In this document: in pieces, positions 11,451 through 22,391 of the stretch
Layout of the letters: each line of letters begins with the position of its first letter
Numbering within the stretch: the stretch's first letter is position 1
Assembly (NCBI RefSeq): GCF_026745355.1
Contig: NC_079202.1
Span: 50,012,169-50,076,168, forward strand
Length of the DNA stretch: 64,000 nt
Source: Beta vulgaris subsp. vulgaris
Lineage: Eukaryota; Streptophyta; Magnoliopsida; Caryophyllales; Amaranthaceae
Direction: 5' to 3'
Translations under genes and position numbers: made by a program
Notes under the pieces: model-generated
Databases searched by the model: none
What the model was told of the DNA's origin: nothing
The model's input: the letters and a program-made list of their open reading frames with translations, nothing else

Positions 11451-11985
11451 AGTAGTTATTAGGTTCGGGCTATGTCCCGAGTTTAAAAAAATCATTTATT
11501 AATATTGTACTTTAAAATGATAATACTAAATACAACTTGGTCTAATGATTAAAATTTTTGCATATGAATTTGAAGTCATGGGATCAAAACATATACTCCC
11601 TCTGTTTTTTTTTTTTTATTATCATTATCACTTAGAATCTTGACACTATTCATAGTTAGAGAGAATCTTCTCTATTTTTTTTCAATTTATAAGAAAAAAA
11701 TATAGTCATGTGGGGTCTTGTTTGATTCGTCTCAATTAGTACATTATTAATATTCAATCGTTATAATTTTTACTAATATATAATAAAAGATATTTAAGTT
11801 CAAAAATGCGCATTGGAAGATGTGCACAAGAAAGTGAGAAAGATAAAAAAAACAAACAGAGGAAGTACTATACATTTTTCTATATTTTTATTGTACACGA
11901 AGTACATGAACTAAAACTCTTCTAGGAAGAGTGTTGCGTGGCATACGTTCCTTGTTTAGGAACGTCTTGTGATATATTTATATAA
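11451..11985 (-). mobile_element. non-autonomous Helitron, inverted relative of 4135-4398
   Basis: On the minus strand the right part resembles the 5' portion of the 4135 element and the left part matches its 3' half, including a decayed GC hairpin and an end reading CTACT. A Stowaway-like MITE (11596-11865) has split it. Confidence 0.65.
11596..11865. mobile_element. Stowaway-like MITE, copy 2, nested in a Helitron
   Basis: The ends are CTCCCTCTGTTTTTT and CAGAGGAAG, flanked by TA on both sides. The interior matches the 3873-4129 copy in reverse orientation. Its insertion interrupts the Helitron relic around it, so it arrived later. Confidence 0.8.
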
Positions 11986-12626
11986 ATGTTACATATACGT
12001 TTTTCTGAACATGATTTTTGCACGATCTCATCTGTTTATGTAGCAAGATTACTCTAATTTTTCCAAAATAACAATTTGAATTCTGCATTATAAAAATGTC
12101 TCACTTTAATTATAAATTGCGATGACTTATTCAAAGTACTAAAAGCTACTTTAAATATAATCACTTAAAACTCCTATCCCATAAAATATATACATTAAAT
12201 AAATCGATAGATAAAAATGTGTGAAAGGAAACATAATAAATCTATTGAGATTTTAATTTTTTTAGAATTGCCTATATTTCTAAGCTGTAAGTTCAAATGA
12301 AAATGTGGAGAATGTCCTACTAGTTATATTGAATTTATGGTCAAATTTTAACGACTCCGCCTGTGATTTTTTTTTCAAAATTAAGATAATATATTCTTAT
12401 ACTTCTATATGTTGTTCACCTATTTACTTAGAAAAGGATTTTTTTTATATTAATTTTCTAATATTACGCTCAAAGTTAATTTTTGGAGAACGTGAAAACA
12501 AAGTGGGATAAAAAAAATATGTGTTCACATGAAGCAACCTTATAAAATCTATACATTTTTACTAAAAGATATTGACAAAACTGTTAATCAGGCACATGTT
12601 CGTCTCATGTCTTACAAAGCAATGAT

Positions 12627-13059
12627 ATTAGAATCGGGATCCTATTTTAAATTGTAGGGGTTGGTAGGGTCGAATCGGTGGATCGGATCATTGGATCGTA
12701 AGATCCTACAATTCCGTAAAATATAGATAATTATGGTATAATATGGTGAAAAACTCATGTTAAAGTTTACACAAATTAATAATGACTTATTTTATTAACA
12801 AATGGTGATAGTTTTTCAATATTATAAGATTGAAATAACATGCAACCAAAATCTAACTGGAGAAATATAATATGTGAAATAACTTTATGATTTTTTTATG
12901 ATAGGATCAGATCGTAAAGTCGTATTAAGATCTTACCATGTGATTTTTTGTGGTTGGACGGGATCAAAAAATCCTACAAAATTAACATCCTACGTAGATT
13001 GGGGATCGGTGAGATCCTTTCGGATTGTTGGATCGTAAGATCTGGATCGAGATTTTAAC
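12627..13059. mobile_element. MITE-like element with GATCC-rich ends, copy 1
   Basis: Imperfect inverted ends begin ATTAGAATCGGGATCC on the left and, inverted, AGTTAAAATCTCGATCC on the right. The subterminal regions are rich in GGATCGTAAGATCCTAC-type motifs. A homologous inverted copy lies at 60308-60775. No open frame. The superfamily is undecided. Confidence 0.65.
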
Positions 13060-13196
13060 TACAATGTTACAAAGGCCTCTCTCAATGTCAACCTCATTTG
13101 AAAGAAATGTTCGATACAAATCCAACTCGTAATTTGTGGTTGCAATGTAAGAATTTATGTACCAATCCAATAAAATCTCTCAACTTTATATTCAAA

Positions 13197-13469
13197 GGTC
13201 TTGTTTGGTTGTATATAGGAAGTCATACTTCCTAATTCCTAAGAAGTTATTTTTTCCATGTATTTGAAATTTCTAGGAATTGTAAAATTGTGTTTGGTTG
13301 ATAATGGGAAGTAGAACTTCCTAGGTAAGTAACTTCCTCCATTTTGGAGGAAGTAGAACTTCCTAGGAAGTGCAAATTCTCATGATTTTGCCAACCAAAC
13401 AACTTCATATACTTCTACTTTCTAGGAATTTGCACTTCCCATGATTTATTTTGTCAACCAAACAACGCC
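13197..13469. mobile_element. MITE with TTGTTTGGTT ends
   Basis: The left end GGTCTTGTTTGGTTG and right end CAACCAAACAACGCC are near-perfect inverted repeats. The interior has repeated AGGAAGT / ACTTCCT blocks that can pair with one another. It resembles hAT-type MITEs; no clean target duplication was found. Confidence 0.65.
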
Positions 13470-13959
13470 AAAACAAAAGTTTATAAAGCGTCACATGTCC
13501 TCAAAAGTCTTTACATATGTACCACTTTTACTACTTGCACAAATTAGGTAGGACACGTAGTTTAAGGAAGATACTAGAACTTTTTGCACGCATGAATTTT
13601 TTTCGAAACACAAAATCGATTTTCTTCGGCATAAGAGTCGAAATTTGAACATTAGACATATGAAGTATAATGGTTCTTAGTTGCAAAATTTGATTGGTTT
13701 GGTTTCTGTCACTTAAGTCTCTCACCATTTTTTTTAAAATTTTTTTTACTTTTGAAAGTTAAATTCTATGAACAAAATAGAAATTTTATTGAGTTTATTT
13801 ATGATTTCTAATATTATAATTTTTTAGTTGATTTTTGAATTAAGTACAATACTTCAGTCTTCATAAATTATAAAAAAAGTGTACACTTTAATTTCAAGTC
13901 AATTTTTCCATAGGTTGTAGTTTGTGAGTGATTGTTATAATTATATTTTTGGTATTTTT

Positions 13960-14073
13960 GTTTGATGCCCCCTTTGATTTGTAAGTGAATTTGTAATTTA
14001 GAATGGGAAAGGGGTAACACAATCTCTTCATCCGGGAATACCATAGCTCCCCCCTTCCCTTATATAATAGAGA
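13960..14073 (-). mobile_element. Helitron 5' terminus, minus orientation
   Basis: On the minus strand the sequence starts at 14073 with TCTCTATTATATAAGGG after a host A, then a G-rich run. Three other termini of this family are at 17477 (minus), 61714 and 63583 (plus). The 3' end was not identified. Confidence 0.55.
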
Positions 14074-14500
14074 TATGTTGTACTTTAATTCTTAAATGAT
14101 ATTTTATATAAACATTTTTACCTTGATAATTAATCGCTAGTATATAATAGAAAAAGATAGGTCCAAATATATGTAAAGGTTTTATTATATATAGGAAACA
14201 CTATTAAAAAGGTAAATAAATTTTTTTCACTGTCGAACTTCTAACTAATTTCACTACAAATACACCTCTATTTTTTTTATCATGGCCCACCATTAATTGT
14301 GAATGATTCTTTTTTTTTTGACAGGAATTGTGAATGATTCTTGAGAATAGTGATTTGTAAGTAAATTTTTGTAAATGTTTTTGTATGTATTGACGTTCTA
14401 GGTTAGTAGTTTTAGTTTGTATGTTAACTTTAATTAGTTTTAATAAAGTTTTCTGATTATTTGAGTGATTTAATTTGCGTGATTTTTATAACGTGATTTT

Positions 14501-14909
14501 TGATAGAATTTTTTGACAAGCACATGCGGAAGGTTAATGGACCAATTTTGTAATTTATGAATTTTCATTGATTGGAATAATTTGTTACAAACTTGGGGGA
14601 GATACATATGTTATGTGATATGCAAGGTTCCATAAGAGAACTCTTGCTTATGAATGTGGGAGAAAGTACATAATATGACTCCACCCCACATACAATGCTA
14701 ACACATATTTATAGGAGTGGTATGTCTAAATCTAGAATATTCTACACTATTCTTATATGATCTAATAATATCTCATGCTAGTTTATTCTAGATTCTTCAT
14801 TCCTAGATTTTTCTATAATATGTTTTAATTTCAATAGATGTTTGTTTACATAACTCTAGAATTCATCTTGATTATTACATTAGATTTTTCTAGATTACTA
14901 TTTCTAACA
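14501..14909 (-). repeat. LTR 1 (3' LTR) of the tandem element
   Basis: A 409-bp LTR with a TATA box on the minus strand (CCTATAAATATG, near 14705-14716). The polypurine tract abuts its inner edge at 14910-14920. Confidence 0.9.
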
Positions 14910-15683
14910 CTCCCCCTTAATCTTGAAAAATCTGACTTTCATACTTGTAAATAATTTTGCTCAACTCCCCCATAATTGTATCCTTGTTGGGTCCTCCTTG
15001 AATTTGCAAAGATCAAAAGTTGCGCACTTATTTGGTGTTCTTGATGTCCTTGTGACCTTGTTAATGCTCCCCGACCTTTATCTTCTTGTTTACTCCTCCA
15101 CTTTTGCTTCTCTGATATTCTTTGTGTTTTTTTTTTTTGCTTGATTCATTGTTGGTAAACTCCATGCTCCTTGTTTCCTTCCATTTTCAGCATTTTGATT
15201 GTTGATCGACTTATGATGTCTTCTTGCTTCAATATGTATTTTGGGTCTTTGCCAATCACATGCACTGTTGTTGGGTCTATTGCCCATGTTGTGCTTGGGT
15301 CTTGCCCAGCTTGTTGTATTAGGGTCTAATGCCCTTTTGTGCTCGAGTCTTTTTGCCCGGCACATATTTGGGGTCTTTTTCTTTGCCCTTGATGAATAGG
15401 GTTGACATTTTTTTCAGTCACCCTTAAATGCATAGGGCTAGCTTGTATTTGCCACCCATATGCTTGTATTGTTGTGGCTTTGTTTAGCCAACAACTTAAT
15501 TTGGTTGGCATTTTAACCACCATATGTATGTGCATGTGAAATGTATAATTACATATTGAATAATGAAACATGCATGGAGTAATGTTGAAACAAACATGCA
15601 TGATTCGGGAAGCATGCATACAATGACTTACCGTATTTTTGGTGAAAACTTGGAGGAGACAGAATCTTCTGGCTCTAATACCA

Positions 15684-16092
15684 TGATAGAATTTTTTGAC
15701 AAGCACATGCGGAAGTTTAATGGACCAATTTTGTAATTTATGAATTTTCATTGATTGGAATAATTTGTTACAAACTTGGGGGAGATACATATGTTATGTG
15801 ATATGCAAGGTTCCATAAGAGAACTCTTGCTTATGAATGTGGGAGGAAGTACATAATATGACTCCACCCCTACATACAATGCTAACACATATTTATAGGA
15901 GTGGTATGTCTAAATCTAGAATATTCACACTATTCTTATATGATCTAATAATATCTCATGCTAGTTTATTCTAGATTCTTCATTCCTAGATTTTTCTATA
16001 ATATGTTTTAATTTCAATAGATGTTTGTTTACATAACTCTAGAATTCATCTTGATTATTACATTAGATTTTTCTAGATTACTATTTCTAACA
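15684..16092 (-). repeat. LTR 2 (middle LTR)
   Basis: A 409-bp LTR that serves as 5' LTR of one unit and 3' LTR of the other. The primer binding site is at 15671-15683. It differs from LTR 1 by only a few substitutions and 1-bp indels. Confidence 0.9.
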
Positions 16093-16868
16093 CTCCCCCT
16101 TAATCTTGAAAAATCTGACTTTCATACTTGTAAATAATTTTGCTCAACTCCCCCATAATTGTATCCTTGTTGGGTCCTCCTTGAATTTGCAAAGATCAAA
16201 AGTTGCGCACTTATTTGGTGTTCTTGATGTCCTTGTGACCTTGTTAATGCTCCCCGACCTTTATCTTCTTGTTTACTCCTCCACTTTTGCTTCTCTGATA
16301 TTCTTTGTGTTTTTTTTTTTTGCTTGATTCATTGTTGGTAAACTCCATGCTCCTTGTTTCCTTCCATTTTCAGCATTTTGATTGTTGATCCGACTTATGA
16401 TGTCTTCTTGCTTCAATATGTATTTTGGGTCTTTGCCAATCACATGCACTGTTGTTGGGTCTATTGCCCATGTTGTGCTTGGGTCTTGCCCAGCTTGTTG
16501 TATTAGGGTCTAATGCCCTTTTGTGCTCGAGTCTTTTTGCCCGGCACATATTTGGGGTCTTTTTCTTTGCCCCTTGATGAATAGGGTTGACATTTTTTTC
16601 AGTCACCCTTAAATGCATAGGGCTAGCTTGTATTTGCCACCCATATGCTTGTATTGTTGTGGCTTTGTTTAGCCAACAACTTAATTTGGTTGGCATTTTA
16701 ACCACCATATGTATGTGCATGTGAAATGTATAATTACATATTGAATAATGAAACATGCATGGAGTAATGTTGAAACAAACATGCATGATTCGGGAAGCAT
16801 GCATACAATGACTTACCGTATTTTTGGTGAAAACTTGGAGGAGACAGAATCTTCTGGCTCTAATACCA

Positions 16869-17276
16869 TGATAGAATTTTTTGACAAGCACATGCGGAAG
16901 TTTAATGGACCAATTTTGTAATTTATGAATTTTCATTGATTGGAATAATTTGTTACAAACTTGGGGGAGATACATATGTTATGTGATATGCAAGGTTCCA
17001 TAAGAGAACTCTTGCTTATGAATGTGGGAGGAAGTACATAATATGACTCCACCTACATACAATGCTAACACATATTTATAGGAGTGGTATGTCTAAATCT
17101 AGAATATTCTACACTATTCTTATATGATCTAATAATATCTCATGCTAGTTTATTCTAGATTCTTCATTCCTAGATTTTTCTATAATATGTTTTAATTTCA
17201 ATAGATACTTGTTTACATAACTCTAGAATTCATCTTGATTATTACATTAGATTTTTCTAGATTACTATTTCTAACA
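16869..17276 (-). repeat. LTR 3 (5' LTR)
   Basis: A 408-bp LTR at the transcription-start side of the array. The primer binding site is at 16856-16868, and the target duplication ATTTT follows at 17277-17281. Confidence 0.9.
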
Positions 17277-17389
17277 ATTTTCTCAACCTGAGTGATTTGT
17301 AAAGTTTATTCTTTTAAGTGATTTGTGAGTGAGTGTTGTAAATTAATTTTCGTTAGTTTTCTTTGAGTGTCGATTTTGATTTTGACATT

Positions 17390-17477
17390 ACTTTTGTAAT
17401 TTAGAAAGGGAAGGGGGACAAAATAGGCATTTCAAAAGAGGACACCATTGCTCCCCCCTTCTATTATATGATAGAGA
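17390..17477 (-). mobile_element. Helitron 5' terminus, minus orientation
   Basis: On the minus strand it begins at 17477 with TCTCTATCATATAATAG after a host A, then a G-rich run and a segment resembling the one at 14073. The three-LTR element may have inserted into this Helitron, since similar filler lies on both sides of it. Confidence 0.5.
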
Positions 17478-17736
17478 TTAAAGAAAGTAATTAGACAAAT
17501 TAGTTAAAATAGCTTATATATCAATTGTGGACTAGGTTACAGTTATTAAATAAATTATTTAGTTAATTGCTTGTTTGATTGACAAACAAAAAGATGAGAC
17601 GTAGGAATTAATGTAAAGTAGAAGACTTTATAATAGTTTGTTTCACATAATTGTATAAAGTGGAAATTTTCAGGAGAGTTTAATTTCCCATTTAAAATGG
17701 AAGAATTAACAAACATAGAGCTATGTTTTACCGAGC

Positions 17737-17965
17737 TTATCAAAAAATAAGTTTAAGTAAAAATAAGTTTAATCCAACAAAAATAATTTTATTTCAGCAA
17801 AAATAAGTCTAGTAAAACAAATATTTACTCTAAGTTTCAGCAACAATAGGTTTAGTAAAAATTAAGCTCAGTAAAAATAAGTTTAATAAAAATAAATCAA
17901 ATTCAGTAAAAGTAAGTTAAATTCAGCAAAAATAAGCTAAATTCAATAACAATAAGTTATGTAAA
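17737..17965. repeat. degenerate short repeats of AAAAATAAGTTTAA type
   Basis: About a dozen imperfect copies of a 14-20 bp unit built on AAAATAAGTT or TCAGCAAAAATAAG follow each other. No coding potential. Confidence 0.6.
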
Positions 17966-18453
17966 AATAAGTTGAAGAGAACGGAGCCCTTGCCCCTAGT
18001 ACCGCTAGAGCAAAGCGTGGATTATGCACTAGGGTGCACAATGCTCATCGTGCACCCAAAAAGAACATACCATTTATATAAAAGAACACAAACTTTTTTC
18101 AACAACTTTTCTACTTTAAAAAGAACACACGACTTAAAATTAAACAAAGTGTAAATTTATATTTATAAAAGTATAAAGATTATAATGAAAATAATATATA
18201 GAAAATGAACATCTACACTGAAGATAAAAGAACATATACTTCTTAAATTTAAATTTGAAAAAGGAATCTTTAGTTGCAAAATTTAAGGAAGCAAATAAAA
18301 ATAATTTTTTAAAATTATAGACTCGAAAAATGATAAAACGACGTAGTTTAGAAAAGGTGCACCATGCTCTACATGCACTTGGGTGCATGTACTTCTTTGC
18401 GAAATAGAACTTTCCTACGGGGATTGTCACTCCCCACATACACAACCAAACTA

Positions 18454-18649
18454 TTTTTTTTCTTTTTGATTAGGAAATTAAGTCACTACAAGGCTACTAG
18501 CTTGTAGGAAACACCAACACATTGACTGATAAGGCATGCATAGCATGCAAAGGAAATACCTCATCATAATGCTGGGGGTAAGGATCGAATCCTTGACCTT
18601 AAGGGCCAAGGAGGAGCGCTTTATCCACTTGAGCTAACTCCTATCCTTT
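18454..18649 (-). mobile_element. tRNA-derived SINE with target duplication
   Basis: On the minus strand the 5' part carries a Pol III A box (TTAGCTCAAGTGG) and B box (GGATTCGATCC), and the element ends in an A-rich tail. It is flanked by 14-bp repeats ACACAACCAAACTA (18440-18453) and ACACAACTAAACTA (18650-18663), one mismatch apart. The body is 196 bp. Confidence 0.85.
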
Positions 18650-19261
18650 ACACAACTAAACTAATGATTTACAATTCCTATGAATTAAAATATTCTTGAT
18701 ATTAGAAGTTTCTTAAATTCTTTTTTTCCACAAATAACCAAACAATCACTTAAAACGCATCTCCAACCAATATTATACAAGTATTAAATAACAAAGAAAA
18801 TAGAAAATTCAAATACAGATTACAAAATGAATAAATTGATAGGATTAAATCCAACTTTTACCCGATCTTCAAAACAATCCCAGCTTACAATTAACAGCGG
18901 AAAAAAGCAACCACAACAAGCATAGGGAGAAAGAAAGCAATAAAGAGGAGGAAAGAGAAAGCGAGTGGTGGGGTAGGTGAAGTAGTGGAGTTGAGGGAGA
19001 AGAGAGAAAATGAGTGACAATATTCACAACCATTGAAAGGGAGGAGAGAAAAAAGAATTCTGAAAAAGGGTATATTATTTTAATTAAAATTAAAATAGTT
19101 ATAACTCGAGATATGTGTCTCAAAAATTAACTTGTTATCGATTATCAACTTATCAAGGACCATTTTGAGTAGATAATCCTTAAATTATACTAAATTAATT
19201 ATACATTAACACTATTTTAAAAACACCGGTAAAAGTTGAGATTATTTATGTCCATTTTTCC

Positions 19262-19268
19262 TATAAAA
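19262..19268 (+). promoter_or_regulatory. possible TATA box of the J-domain gene
   Basis: TATAAAA lies about 235 bp upstream of the start codon. A C/A/T-rich leader follows (19300-19500), typical of a plant 5' UTR. The transcription start is not proven. Confidence 0.4.
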
Positions 19269-19500
19269 TTATGGTCAAAGTTCATTCTTAAAGACCGCAA
19301 AAAGCAAATACCCAACCCGTGTTCAAACCAAAACAACCACTATTTCCTCTCTCATCCATTTCTCCGATCTTCTTTCTCCCTCTCAAGTCTCAACACACTC
19401 ATCCATCTTACATTCTTACTCACTCTTGTAATAAAAATCACCCCCTCCAAATCAATCTACTCCATCTTTCCCAGTTCTCAAAATCTCTCTCCTGACAAAA

Positions 19501-20826
19501 ATGGACCTCCATCAACACCACCCCCACATAACCACACCCACCACAAACCCATCCCCCAACCCAAACCGCACAGAAGCAGAACGTCTTCTAGGCATAGCAG
19601 AAAAACTCTTACAAAACCGAGATCTAACTGGTTCAAAAGAATTCGCCCTTCTCGCTCAAGAAACCGAACCTCTCCTCGAAGGATCCGACCAGATCTTAGC
19701 CATTACAGACGTATTATTCGCATCCGAAAAGCGCGTAGTCAACAATCGCCACCATGATTGGTACAACATCCTTCAAACAAATCGTCATTCTCTCTCCTCT
19801 GACCCTGATCTCCTTAAAAAAAACTACCGCCGTCTTGCTCTCCTCCTCCACCCCGACAAAAACCGTTTCCCCCTCGCTGATTCCGCTTTCAAGCTCGTAG
19901 CCGACGCATGGGCAACTCTATCAGATCCTTCCAGGCGTGGCCTTTACGACCATGAGCTATCCGTCTACGAGAAAGTCGACCTTCGACCTGCTGGTGCTGG
20001 TGGTGGTGCTGGTGGTGCTGGTGCGGATAAAGATAAGCTCCCTGTTAGGAGAAGCCCCCGCGGTGGCGGAGGTGCAGGTGGCGGCGGTGGAGGAATTGAT
20101 GTAGATTCATCTGATCCCTCGCCGCCACCCGCTACCGCACACGTTGCTTCGAGGAATAATCAACCGCGAAGCAACTTGGGCGGGAGAAAGGGAGTAGGTA
20201 ATAGTAAGTTATCCAATTTTTGGACAGCTTGTCCATATTGTTATGTTTTGTATGAGTATCCAAGAGCTTATGAAGATTGTTGTCTTCGGTGTCAGAATTG
20301 CGAACGAGCTTTTCATGCTACGGTAATAAACTCACTTCCGCCTATGGTTCCTGGAAAAGAAGCGTACTATTGTTGTTGGGGTTTTTTCCCTTTGGGATTC
20401 TCTCTTGAGACTAGTACTACTACGGCCAAGGGAAAGAAGAAGGTTGGTTCAGATAATAATGATGGTGCTACTAATAATGTTAATGTTAGTAGTGTTAATA
20501 ATAATGATAATGGTAATGGTAATGATAATAATAATGTGAATCATAGTAATCATAATCTGAATTCGGGTTTTCCGAATTGGATGCCGGCAGGTATGTTTAC
20601 TACCCCTGTGGCAGCTGGGGCACAAGGTGGTGGTGGGAATGTGAATATGAATATGAATGTGCCTAATGTGAATGCATCTGTGGGTGGTATTGATATATCA
20701 GATGGAAGTGGCTCTGCTGGTTTGGGTAATCATGTTTCAGCAGGGTTCGGCAGAGTGCCGTTAGGGATGTCTACTCCGGGGACTAAGAAGCGTGGGCGTC
20801 CCCGGAAGAATCCCATGCCGGCCTAA
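19501..20826 (+). CDS. J-domain (DnaJ-like) protein with Cys-rich finger and AT-hook, 441 aa
   Basis: An intact single-exon gene. A helical N-terminal segment (about 22-80) precedes a J domain at about 86-153 with the HPD motif at 117-119, which stimulates Hsp70 ATPase. A Gly-rich linker (165-198) follows, then a Cys-rich region (about 240-273; CPYC and CLRCQNC), an Asn-rich low-complexity stretch (320-355) and a C-terminal AT-hook KKRGRPRKNP (429-438). It lacks the DnaJ-type zinc repeats, so it is a type III (class C) J protein. The AT-hook suggests a nuclear co-chaperone that contacts AT-rich DNA. The layout matches a plant family of J proteins with an N-terminal helical extension. The start is the first ATG after a leader without in-frame alternatives. 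Codon use drifts from C-rich at the 5' half to T-rich at the 3' half. Confidence 0.92.
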   Translation: MDLHQHHPHITTPTTNPSPNPNRTEAERLLGIAEKLLQNRDLTGSKEFALLAQETEPLLEGSDQILAITDVLFASEKRVVNNRHHDWYNILQTNRHSLSSDPDLLKKNYRRLALLLHPDKNRFPLADSAFKLVADAWATLSDPSRRGLYDHELSVYEKVDLRPAGAGGGAGGAGADKDKLPVRRSPRGGGGAGGGGGGIDVDSSDPSPPPATAHVASRNNQPRSNLGGRKGVGNSKLSNFWTACPYCYVLYEYPRAYEDCCLRCQNCERAFHATVINSLPPMVPGKEAYYCCWGFFPLGFSLETSTTTAKGKKKVGSDNNDGATNNVNVSSVNNNDNGNGNDNNNVNHSNHNLNSGFPNWMPAGMFTTPVAAGAQGGGGNVNMNMNVPNVNASVGGIDISDGSGSAGLGNHVSAGFGRVPLGMSTPGTKKRGRPRKNPMPA

Positions 20827-22391
20827 TTTGTGGTGGTGGTGTTGGTGGTGGTTGGGATTTGTTGTTGAATTTTGAGACCGAAATTGAAGCGGTCAAGATT
20901 TTAGGATGGTTAATAATTGAAATTTGAATGAATAGAAGAGTATTACTCCTAATATGGAAGAAGATTAGGGAGGAAATGGGTGAAATGTTGGAGGAAATAA
21001 GAAATTGTTGTTGATCACAGTGAAATTCTCACTTCTAAAAGAGGGAAAGAGATAATGAAGTGAGAAGAGAAGAGTTTTGAAGTTAATGCTGGTCTAAATT
21101 GTTTGAATGCTTTAAATCTGTAGTGTAGATTTTAATTTAGATGTACTCCATAGTTTGTACTTTGTAGCACTAACTCACATAATCAACAGTTCTTATTTAT
21201 GTAGTAGTAACTAGTAATAGTATGTTTGTAGTGAAATTTGTAATTTAGAGCAGTTGTTTGTTGTTTATATACTTTTGGTGTCAGTAATGTAAGCCCTCTT
21301 CTGTTTATGAGAAGTGAAAACTCCTATTCTAGATTCTAGATTTTGTTTGTTTACAGCATTTTGTTCCTTATGAGGGAAAAATTAAAGGAAAGACAAAAAT
21401 TGTAAGTTATCAGCTTGCCGATTACAGTTTGTTAAAAAAAAATACTCAAAAGTTTGAGAAACATATTGAAAGTTAAGTTGTTTGTAAAAAGAACACCAAT
21501 AATAAACATGAAAAAGGAAATCTGATATGTAATAGCAGTCATTGAATTTGTCTTGTAAAAAACGCCTATTTTAAAATTAAAATTAGGTAATGATAAACCC
21601 ATATTAAAAAGAGAATTAGCCCATATGATTAGTTTAATTTCTTTCGGTGACTAGTTTCATCCATTTAGTAACTAGGTCTACTTTTATATTAAAATGAAAC
21701 AGTCTCTTTTAATAATTTTTGTTGAAACAATTGCGAAATCGTTTAATTAGTGCAGGTTAACAAAGATTTCAAGAACTCAAGTCCAGAAGCCCCGCGATCT
21801 GGCATAAGCGCACAAGCAAGTCGAAGAAGTAGAATTATGTTGATTCGTTTGTAGTTTTGCATGTTTTATGGCTGTAAAAAATAATACTCCAAGTTCACCA
21901 AACACATCCTAGTAGATCGAATGCACATCAATGACCATTTCCCATACCATGTCAATACTTGGTGCTACGCTGCTACCCAAATCATTCTAGATGTACATAG
22001 AATTCGGACAAATCTGGTATTCATACTCAATCCAGTACATTCCCCATCCTCACATGAGAATTATGTCAGCTATAATAGCAATTTTGTCTCAGTTCTATAA
22101 TAACGCAAGTATATTACAGCAGCTTTGCTTTCGATTTTCATTTCCTAATCAGATGCAAAATCAATTACAAACCTCGTGACTCGTGAGAACCTATTGATTC
22201 GACAAAGAAGCAGCACAGATTAATAAATCAGTATCCTGTTCCTCCAAGTTAGCATGCTCTCAATAGTTACTATCCACCAGCAGCCATGGCATCCTTATAA
22301 ATCTATGTTTGAGTGCAAACCATTCAAATCACACCAAAGTTCATTCATGCTAGAGGGTTTCTTTGATCTCTAGATGAGCAGACCAGTCTTT
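20827..22391. other. 3' UTRs and spacer between two convergent genes
   Basis: Holds the 3' UTR of the J-domain gene (probably to about 21300) and that of the minus-strand chaperone gene. T-rich and AT-rich, with no other gene recognised. The 62-aa open frame at 21991 has no recognisable features. Confidence 0.6.

Larger units (their letters stand above)
14501..17276 (-). mobile_element. tandem three-LTR non-autonomous retrotransposon
   Basis: Three LTRs of 408-409 bp (14501-14909, 15684-16092, 16869-17276) alternate with two nearly identical internal regions (14910-15683, 16093-16868). The LTRs begin TG and end CA. The whole array is flanked by the perfect 5-bp duplication ATTTT. On the minus strand each internal region starts directly with TGGTATTAGAGCC, a Met-tRNA-type primer site, and ends with the polypurine tract AAGGGGGAG. 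No gag or pol is present; open frames up to 201 aa lack recognisable domains. It resembles an oversized TRIM mobilised by a copia-type partner. Unequal LTR recombination explains the extra unit. Confidence 0.9.

Noticed and set aside
14923..15144. 73-aa frame repeated at 16106-16327
   Set aside because: Identical because it lies in the duplicated internal region; it runs antisense to the element and has no domain.
18540..18645. Genuine tRNA gene at the A/B-box match
   Set aside because: No cloverleaf can be completed; A-rich tail and 14-bp target duplications identify a SINE.
19236..19757. 173-aa open frame overlapping the J-domain gene start
   Set aside because: Shifted-frame shadow of the 5' UTR and the J-protein coding sequence.
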